Source of the DNA: Candidatus Pelagibacterales bacterium
GTDB lineage: Bacteria > Pseudomonadota > Alphaproteobacteria > Pelagibacterales > Pelagibacteraceae
NCBI GenBank assembly: GCA_016882185.1
Contig: VHCC01000042.1
Coordinates: forward strand, 1-6,644
Direction: 5' to 3'
Length of the DNA stretch: 6,644 bases
The notes under the pieces are model-generated. The model made no database searches. It worked only from the letters and a program-made list of their open reading frames with translations, and was not told the DNA's origin. Below, one piece after another: positions 1 to 5,086 of the stretch; the stretch's first letter is position 1; each line of letters opens with the position of its first letter. A program made the translations under genes and the position numbers.

Positions 1-999
1 AACGTTAATATCTGTCAGTTACCACTTTGGATTGGAACTATCTATTTTTTTCTTAAATCAATTAAAAATAACAAAATTTCTGATTGGATTTTTTTAGGCA
101 TCTTCTCTGCGTTTGGATTTTTGACAAAGTATATATTTTTATATTTGTTAATTTCATTATTTTTTTATTTAATCTTCATTTTAATTAAAAATAAAAAATT
201 TTATTTAAATTTTTTTTATTCTTTATTAACTTTTTTATTAATAATATATCCACATTTACAATGGTTATCTCAAAATGATTTTTCTACTATTAATTACGCT
301 CTAAAACGCGGGGGGTTAAATGAACCTAATATTTACAATCACTTTTTAAATCCCTTAAAATTTCTTGTAACTCAAATCATAATCTCATTACCTTTTTTTT
401 TATTAATTTATCTTTTGTTAAAAAAAATAAAAATTAGACTGCCTTTAAAAAATGAAAAATTTATTTTTTTATTGTTTTCTTTTTTAATTCCATTTTTTTT
501 AATTCTGGCAACTTCTATAATTACTGGCTTACGAATAAGAACTATGTGGATGATTCCGTTTTATTCTTTAATCGGAATTTTTTTTATGTATTTATATGAA
601 GACTATATAAATTTAAAAAAATTAAGAAATTTTAATATTTTACTAATTATATTCTTAATCTTATCGCCAGCTCTATATTCTTTAAGATCAATATATTTTG
701 ATAGCAGAACTGGTTATGAAGGAAAAATAATAGCTTCAGAAATTGAAAAAGAATGGAGAACTATTTCTAAAGTTAACATATCTAATGTTGGTTTTTCAGA
801 GTGGTATGCAGGAAATCTTTCCTATCAATTAGCTAATAGACCAAAGGTTTTTTTAGAGGAGAATAGTGAATTTTATAAAAAACCAGCTGTTATTATTGCA
901 AAAGGTGTTGGCCCAAATTTATGTAAACGAGAAAATATAAATATTAAAAATATATTATATAAAAAAATATATAATCATGATGTATGTTTTGTTTTTTAA
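1..999 (+). CDS. GT39 / ArnT-like membrane glycosyltransferase, 3' part (5' end outside window)
   Basis: The frame is open from the first base to the TAA at 997-999, giving 332 residues. The start lies upstream of the window; the TTG at 121 is internal, because the 40 codons before it are also membrane-protein-like and match the family (QLPLW, then FGFLTKY). The family transfers a sugar from a polyprenyl-phosphate-sugar to a lipid, glycan or protein on the periplasmic face of the inner membrane. Seen here are several hydrophobic helices (about codons 40-62, 68-82, 120-140, 155-175, 180-198 and 209-225). The family-like motif YPHLQWLSQNDFSTINYA begins at nt 247, and a C-terminal soluble segment contains WYAGNLSYQLANRPKVFLEE. 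The aspartates expected in the first periplasmic loop would be upstream and cannot be checked. The GT2 gene starts 3 bases after the stop, which suggests one operon and a shared pathway. The acceptor is unknown. Family assignment is fairly sure; the substrate is not. Confidence 0.8.
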   Translation, partial: NVNICQLPLWIGTIYFFLKSIKNNKISDWIFLGIFSAFGFLTKYIFLYLLISLFFYLIFILIKNKKFYLNFFYSLLTFLLIIYPHLQWLSQNDFSTINYALKRGGLNEPNIYNHFLNPLKFLVTQIIISLPFFLLIYLLLKKIKIRLPLKNEKFIFLLFSFLIPFFLILATSIITGLRIRTMWMIPFYSLIGIFFMYLYEDYINLKKLRNFNILLIIFLILSPALYSLRSIYFDSRTGYEGKIIASEIEKEWRTISKVNISNVGFSEWYAGNLSYQLANRPKVFLEENSEFYKKPAVIIAKGVGPNLCKRENINIKNILYKKIYNHDVCFVF

Positions 1000-1002
1000 T
1001 TA

Positions 1003-1851
1003 ATGAAAACCTATAAAATTCTAATCCCGGTTTTTAATGATTGGGAGTCTCTTTTAAATCTTTTAAATAAAATTCACATTTTAAAAATTGATAATCTTGC
1101 TCATATAAAAATCTTAATAGTTGATGATTGTTCCACTGAAATATTAAATAAAAAAATTGAATTTAGTTCATTTCAAGATGTAGAAATTATAAAAAATTCT
1201 AAAAACATTGGACATGGCAAAAGCATTGCACGTGGAATTAATTATTTAATTAATAAAAATGACTTTGATTATTTGATTGTTATGGATGGAGATGGTGAGG
1301 ATAGACCTGAAGAAGTTAAAGAATTAATAATAAAATCTATAGAAATTCCCTCAAAAACAATAACTGCTGATCGTGTTAAACGCTCTGAAAATATTTTTTT
1401 TAAATTTTCTTATATTTTACATAAAACCCTAACTCTCATTTTAACTGGATACTCAATTCGATTTGGAAATTTCATGTGCATTCCTAAACAAGATTTAAAC
1501 TTAATAGTTAATAATAATGATCTTGCAGTGAGTTTTTCTGGAACTGTTGCAAAATTTTTTAAAAACAAAACCTCCATACCCTCGATTAGAGGAATTAGGT
1601 ATCATGGACCAACTAAAATGAGTTTTTTAAAACTCATTAGACATTCTCTTCTAATCATCTCTATATTTAGAAAAGCGGCAGCTATTAGATTAGCAGTGTT
1701 ATTTATAATATATTCAATTTTAGTATTTTATTTCTTAAAAGAGTTGTTTATCTTGTTAGTGTTGCCAGTAGCTTTAATAAATATATTAACTATTTTTATT
1801 ATTTTTTTTCTTTACCGAAAAAATTCCAATTTTAATCTACTTAATTCCTAA
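1003..1851 (+). CDS. GT2 family glycosyltransferase with C-terminal membrane helices (polyprenyl-phosphate sugar synthase type)
   Basis: This 282-residue protein has an N-terminal GT-A domain: the ILIPVFND start, VDDCST (residues 40-45, nucleotide-sugar binding), NIGHGKSIARGI (68-79) and MDGDGEDRPEEV (94-105). The last contains the acidic metal-binding DGD in the place of the usual DxD. A region containing GPTKMSFLKLIRH follows, then two hydrophobic helices at about 230-245 and 248-271. That architecture resembles ArnC/GtrB/dolichol-phosphate-mannose synthase relatives, which put a sugar onto a polyprenyl phosphate at the cytoplasmic face. The product is then used by a GT39 enzyme such as the one encoded just upstream, so the pair plausibly works in series (inference). 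The ATG is 3 bases after the upstream stop with no clear Shine-Dalgarno sequence, suggesting translational coupling. The 3' end overlaps the convergent ferredoxin reductase gene by 15 bases. Family is confident; donor sugar and acceptor cannot be read from sequence. Confidence 0.9.
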   Translation: MKTYKILIPVFNDWESLLNLLNKIHILKIDNLAHIKILIVDDCSTEILNKKIEFSSFQDVEIIKNSKNIGHGKSIARGINYLINKNDFDYLIVMDGDGEDRPEEVKELIIKSIEIPSKTITADRVKRSENIFFKFSYILHKTLTLILTGYSIRFGNFMCIPKQDLNLIVNNNDLAVSFSGTVAKFFKNKTSIPSIRGIRYHGPTKMSFLKLIRHSLLIISIFRKAAAIRLAVLFIIYSILVFYFLKELFILLVLPVALINILTIFIIFFLYRKNSNFNLLNS

Positions 1852-2856
1852 ACGTTTATGGATCTGAGTAGATGATGTTGTATATTGAAAAACGTAATTT
1901 TCATTTGGTCTTGATCTAACAAAACACTCTCTTGCTGCTAAGGCGCCTTCATGAAAGCCAGAAAGAATTAGCTTTAATTTACCTGGATAAGTACAAATAT
2001 CTCCTATTGCAAAAATACCATCCTCATTAGTTTGAAAATTTTTTGTATTAACTAAAATACATTTTTCTTCTAGATTTAATCCCCAGTTAGCAACGGGACC
2101 AAGTTCCATCTTAAGTCCAAAGAAAGCGATTACTGAATCTATATTTAAAACTTCTTTGGCTTCATTATTTTTTTGAATTTCAATATTATTTAATTTTAAA
2201 TCACCATTAACATCCGTTAATTTATAAAAAGTTTTAATTTCAATTTTTCCTGTTTTTGCAATTTCTTTAATTTTATTTAAGGTATGCGGAGCACCTTTAA
2301 AATCTTCTCGTCTATGAATTAAATAAATTTTTTTTGCTATATTTGATAATTCTAGAGTCCAATCTAATGCTGAGTCCCCTCCGCCAAATATTGCAATTAT
2401 TTGATCTTTAAACTTAGATTTATCTTTAACAGAATAATAAAAACCTTTTCCTTCAAATTTTTCAGCATTTTTAATATCTACTTTTCTAGGCTCAAAAGAT
2501 CCAACTCCACCAGCTATAATAATATTAGGTGTTTCGAAAATTTTATTTTCACTTGTAATAACTCTCCATAATTTATCATTTTTTTTTATTTCATTGACTC
2601 TTTGGTTAAGGTGAAATTCTGGCTTAAATGGTTTTATTTGATCAAGTAAATTTCTAATTAAAAGTTCTCCTGTGCAGTTTGGAACTCCTGGAATATCATA
2701 AATAGGTTTATCGGGATAAAGCTCAATGCACTGTCCGCCTATTTTATCTAAATTATCAATCACATGAGCATTAAGTCCTAAAATGCCAAGTTCGAAAACA
2801 GAAAATAAACCAACAGGACCAGCTCCTATAATAACCGCATCAGTTTTGATTGTCAT
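1837..2856 (-). CDS. Ferredoxin/flavodoxin--NADP+ reductase, thioredoxin-reductase-like type
   Basis: This 339-residue flavoprotein is predicted to move electrons between NADPH and ferredoxin or flavodoxin (EC 1.18.1.2 type) in the cytoplasm. The FAD-binding motif GAGPVG is at residues 11-16. GGQCIELYPDKPIYDIPG (40-57) is characteristic of this reductase family. The NAD(P)H-binding motif GGGDSALDW is at 158-166, followed by HRR (181-183), whose basic residues suit the NADP phosphate. The second FAD motif GDICTYPGKLK starts at 285. There is no CxxC pair: where thioredoxin reductases carry CATC this protein reads YYSVKD (140-145), so the common label 'thioredoxin reductase' is probably wrong. 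Length matches the family. The ferredoxin gene ends one base upstream (TAA-T-ATG), so the two are almost certainly co-transcribed and that ferredoxin is the likely partner. The TAG stop lies inside the 3' end of the convergent GT2 gene, and I see no terminator hairpin there. Confidence 0.9.
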   Translation of the reverse strand: MTIKTDAVIIGAGPVGLFSVFELGILGLNAHVIDNLDKIGGQCIELYPDKPIYDIPGVPNCTGELLIRNLLDQIKPFKPEFHLNQRVNEIKKNDKLWRVITSENKIFETPNIIIAGGVGSFEPRKVDIKNAEKFEGKGFYYSVKDKSKFKDQIIAIFGGGDSALDWTLELSNIAKKIYLIHRREDFKGAPHTLNKIKEIAKTGKIEIKTFYKLTDVNGDLKLNNIEIQKNNEAKEVLNIDSVIAFFGLKMELGPVANWGLNLEEKCILVNTKNFQTNEDGIFAIGDICTYPGKLKLILSGFHEGALAARECFVRSRPNENYVFQYTTSSTQIHKRLGIK

Positions 2857-2857
2857 A

Positions 2858-3178
2858 TTAACTTTGTTTTTTTGGCATTCTTACTCTTATACCATCAATT
2901 TCATTTGAAATTATAATTTGGCAACTTAATCTACTTGATTTATCGCCATCTTGTACAAAATCTAACATATCTTTTTCTGCCTCTTCTGCTTCAGGAATTT
3001 TGTGCAAAAATTTTTCATCTACATAAACATGACATGTCGCACAGGCACAGGATCCACCGCAATCAGCATCGATTCCAGGAATAGAATTCTTTATAGCTCC
3101 TTCCATAATTGAAAATCCAAGTGGCATTTCAATTTGATGTTCTTTACCGTTGTGTTCTATATAAGTAATTTTTGGCAT
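2858..3178 (-). CDS. [2Fe-2S] ferredoxin, adrenodoxin/FdxB-like
   Basis: This 106-residue soluble electron carrier has the complete cluster signature of the adrenodoxin-like branch: Cys40-x5-Cys46-x2-Cys49 and a distant Cys86 preceded by SRLS. A further Cys44 lies inside the loop (DCGGSCACATC). The acidic stretch EAEEAEKDML (63-72) corresponds to the helix that docks reductases and P450s or other acceptors in this family. The fold is the usual beta-grasp and the length is normal. The reductase gene follows after a single base, which suggests a matched NADPH-reductase-ferredoxin chain. The terminal acceptor is not in the window. Candidates are iron-sulfur assembly or an oxygenase; none is supported by the sequence. 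The start is the only ATG: reading upstream in frame meets TAA within 5 codons. No Shine-Dalgarno sequence is visible, common in very AT-rich genomes. The alternative, an Isc-type housekeeping ferredoxin, cannot be excluded by sequence alone. Confidence 0.93.
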   Translation of the reverse strand: MPKITYIEHNGKEHQIEMPLGFSIMEGAIKNSIPGIDADCGGSCACATCHVYVDEKFLHKIPEAEEAEKDMLDFVQDGDKSSRLSCQIIISNEIDGIRVRMPKKQS

Positions 3179-3214
3179 TAAATTAAAAACTTAAAGTTAT
3201 ATAACAGTGAATTT
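3179..3214. promoter_or_regulatory. 36-bp divergent gap between ferredoxin and epimerase genes
   Basis: The two divergent start codons are only 36 bases apart. The gap is nearly all A/T and contains TTATATAA-like sequence near 3197-3204 that could serve as a -10 element in either direction. No convincing -35/-10 pair or Shine-Dalgarno sequence can be picked out. A promoter for the ferredoxin-reductase pair must lie here or inside the epimerase 5' end, because the rhodopsin transcript from upstream appears to end at the terminator near 4187-4221. Placement is inference. Confidence 0.4.
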
Positions 3215-3499
3215 ATGTTTTTAAAATTACAATTTGTTAAAAAAAAATTTTTTTTAAAAGATTCATTCAGAATATCAAGGGAAAATAAAAAAATTTTAAA
3301 TCTAATAATAATAAAACTTACTGAAAACGATAAGTGTGGATTTGCTGAGTGTGTACCATATAAAAGATATGGAGAAAGTCAAAAAAAGATATTTTCATAT
3401 TTAACCAATAATCAAAGTAAAATTTTAAAATTAATAAGACATAATAAACTTGAAAAAATTAAATATTTATCCTTAAGAACGGCACTCGAATTAGCCTTA

Positions 3500-3527
3500 A
3501 AGCATCTAAATATAAGCATCTGAATAT
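3500..3527 (+). repeat. 14-bp imperfect tandem duplication causing a frameshift
   Basis: AAGCATCTAAATAT (3500-3513) is followed immediately by AAGCATCTGAATAT (3514-3527), 13 of 14 bases identical; the difference is A3508 versus G3522. Fourteen is not a multiple of three, so the extra copy shifts the epimerase frame and creates TGA at 3521-3523. Deleting either copy restores the frame. The stop does not depend on the single mismatch: an A at 3522 would give TAA. Confidence 0.9.
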
Positions 3528-4186
3528 TAATAAAGAAAATAGATATTATTTAAAAAAAAAATATCCAACCTTCATTACTATTCCTATATTTAGTCAAAAA
3601 AAGATCAAAAAAATTATATACAAGTTTAAAAATGTTAATTTTATTAAAGTTAAAGTTAATAAAAAAAACATTTTAAAAACTATTAAATTTATTAATAAAA
3701 ATTGTCCTAAATCAAAAATTATAATTGATGCTAACGAGGGCTTAAATTTCAATTTATTAAAAAAGATTATTAAAAATTTAGAAAGATTAAATGTAATTAT
3801 AATAGAGCAACCATTTAAATATGGATTAGACTACAAGCTGAAGTATATAAAAACTAAAATACTATTCTGTGCTGATGAATCTTTTCATTTAAATAATAAA
3901 AACAAAGTTCTAAAATACTATCAACTAATAAATATTAAATTAGATAAATTTGGCGGCTTAAATAAAAGTCTTAACATCATCAAATTTTTAAGAAAAAAAA
4001 ATAAAAAAATACTTCTTGGCTGTATGGTTAGTTCCTCGTTATCAATTGTGCCTGCATTAACAATTGCTAAATATTGCACTTTTCTTGATTTAGATGGTCC
4101 TTATTTTTTAAAAAATGATTTTATAAATGGAGTTACTTACAAAAATGGTAACTTAATATTAAATAAAAATTTTATTTGGCTAAATA

Positions 4187-4221
4187 AAAAAGGCCCCGAA
4201 GAAAGTCTTCAGGGCCTTTTT
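4187..4221. terminator. Strong bidirectional intrinsic terminator between convergent epimerase and rhodopsin genes
   Basis: The hairpin has an outer stem AAAAAGGCCC (4187-4196) pairing with GGGCCTTTTT (4212-4221), one C/A mismatch (4197/4211), an inner stem GAAGA/TCTTC (4198-4202/4206-4210) and a 3-base loop (AAG). The GC core is flanked by A-tract and T-tract, so it has a U-run in both directions and can end both transcripts. It lies inside the last 15 codons of the epimerase frame and 20 bases beyond the rhodopsin stop. Confidence 0.9.
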
Positions 4222-4240
4222 AAAAATTAATCTTAATTAA

Positions 4241-4942
4241 TTACTTAGCTCCTGCTGGTGTTAAACTTGCAGCAGTTTTATAAATAACTAAACCGAATAA
4301 TATTTTATTAATAAAATCCGCTAAGTTATAAATAAGATTTAATGTAACTTCATTTGCTGATCCAGTCATATATCCAAATAGATAACCTAATGGATAAACT
4401 GACCAACCAATTGTCACAATCCATTTGCAAAATTCGAAACATTCTTTTGCAGGACCAGATAATCTAGCTGCTTCTCTACCAGCTTCGCCTGAAAAAACTT
4501 CATATAAAATGAAGATCCAACCAGCCATACCGATAATAAAACCAGCATTAATATTCATATATCCAGCTTCACCCAGATAACCACCAATTAACATAACTAG
4601 TGTTCCAAGTAATAATCGCCAGAAAATGCCTGTTGAAACTTTTTTAACAGCTGAAAGAATAAAATAGAATTCAACCATTAATAAAGGAACAGTTAATAGC
4701 CAATCAATATATCTAAATACTGTTGGTGATGTTCCTGTGCTTACCCAAACTTCTCTCATGTACATGTAGTGTACAAAAGCAATACCAGTTACTAATCCTG
4801 ATAAGGTAATTGAAGTTCTCCAAGAAGCTTTTACAGAATTTCTTTCGATAAAGAAAAAAACTGTAGTAGCTAACAAGGCCATTGATATTAGCCAGAACGT
4901 AATTCCGGTTAAATCGCTGGATTGCAATAGTGTAGTTTTCAT
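4241..4942 (-). CDS. Proteorhodopsin, green-type light-driven proton pump, lacking a signal peptide
   Basis: This seven-helix retinal protein of the inner membrane pumps protons outward in light. Numbering here, with classical green proteorhodopsin equivalents (recalled) in brackets: His58 [H75], Arg77 [R94], Schiff-base counterion Asp80 [D97], Thr84 [T101], proton donor Glu91 [E108], Asp209 [D227] and retinal lysine Lys213 [K231] in NLADFINKI. The DTE pattern predicts an outward H+ pump, not a Na+ (NDQ) or Cl- pump. Leu88 [L105] predicts green absorption. The protein is 233 residues long and begins MKTTLLQSSDLTG directly before helix A; a TAA sits immediately 5' of the ATG, so no signal peptide can be added upstream. 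The start has a good Shine-Dalgarno sequence. The retinal-precursor genes crtI and crtB run divergently. A terminator 20 bases after the stop suggests a monocistronic transcript. Identification is very secure. Confidence 0.98.
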   Translation of the reverse strand: MKTTLLQSSDLTGITFWLISMALLATTVFFFIERNSVKASWRTSITLSGLVTGIAFVHYMYMREVWVSTGTSPTVFRYIDWLLTVPLLMVEFYFILSAVKKVSTGIFWRLLLGTLVMLIGGYLGEAGYMNINAGFIIGMAGWIFILYEVFSGEAGREAARLSGPAKECFEFCKWIVTIGWSVYPLGYLFGYMTGSANEVTLNLIYNLADFINKILFGLVIYKTAASLTPAGAK

Positions 4943-5086
4943 TTATTAATCCCCTATTGTTTATTTAAGTGAGATAAAACTAAATTAATTTGATAATATT
5001 TGAAAGAAATTTAAATTTATAAAAAGTATTGATTTATAAGGATTTTTAATAACTTACAACTTATGGTTAAATTCAAAAATTATTAA
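4943..5086. promoter_or_regulatory. 144-bp divergent promoter region between proteorhodopsin and crtI
   Basis: This is the longest non-coding stretch in the window and must hold the rhodopsin promoter (leftward) and the crt operon promoter (rightward). It contains a perfect 12-base palindrome AAATTTAAATTT (5007-5018) and a direct repeat TTTATAA at 5016-5022 and 5033-5039. TTGATA (4990-4995) and TTGAAA (5000-5005) resemble -35 elements, but none has a well-spaced -10 partner. At this base composition such matches are expected by chance, so I do not name boxes. No riboswitch-like or GC-rich hairpin structure is visible. Confidence 0.7.
4950..4955 (-). promoter_or_regulatory. Shine-Dalgarno site of the proteorhodopsin gene
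   Basis: On the minus strand AGGGGA lies 7 bases before the ATG at 4942. It is the clearest ribosome-binding site in the window, where other starts have weak or no such sequence. It fixes the rhodopsin start and is consistent with high expression. Confidence 0.8.

Larger units (their letters stand above)
3215..4230 (+). pseudogene. Enolase-superfamily dipeptide epimerase (L-Ala-D/L-Glu epimerase-like), broken by a 14-bp tandem duplication
   Basis: The gene reads in one frame from ATG 3215 to TGA 3521-3523, then continues in the -1 frame to TAA 4228-4230. The first part has the epimerase N-terminal features FRISRENK and GFAECVPYKRYGES. The second part has the whole catalytic barrel set: KVK (Lys at 3646 and 3652), DAN (metal Asp at 3727), EQP (metal Glu at 3805), ADES (metal Asp at 3874), KLDKFGG (Lys at 3937 and 3946), and the substrate-binding DLDGP (Asp at 4087 and 4093). 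Removing one 14-bp repeat copy gives a continuous 333-codon protein reading ALKHLNINKENR at the junction, a usual length for the family. The family epimerises dipeptides such as L-Ala-D-Glu during murein peptide recycling. The downstream part has no ATG, GTG or TTG before 4024, so it cannot start independently. It lies antisense between rhodopsin and ferredoxin genes. Recent inactivation, slippage allele and assembly error are all possible. Confidence 0.85.

Noticed and set aside
121..999. TTG at 121 as the start of the first glycosyltransferase gene
   Set aside because: The frame is open back to base 1 and the preceding codons (for example QLPLW and the hydrophobic stretch before FLTKY) fit the same family, so the true start is upstream of the window.
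1837..2856. Thioredoxin-disulfide reductase
   Set aside because: The redox-active CxxC is absent and the GGQCIELYPDKPIYDIPG segment is that of ferredoxin/flavodoxin-NADP+ reductases.
3500..3527. Programmed ribosomal frameshift or 14-nt translational bypass joining the two epimerase frames
   Set aside because: There is no slippery heptamer or stimulatory structure at the junction. CTA and CTG codons 14 bases apart could in principle pair for a hop, but a simple tandem duplication explains the data with fewer assumptions.
4024..4230. A separate 68-residue gene
   Set aside because: It is the C-terminal end of the epimerase second frame; the preceding codons in that frame carry the catalytic barrel motifs back to about 3529.
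5063..5086. Seven-codon leader peptide (MVKFKNY, stop) ending directly before the crtI ATG
   Set aside because: It has no Shine-Dalgarno sequence at a useful distance and no regulatory codon run; a short open stretch like this is expected by chance.
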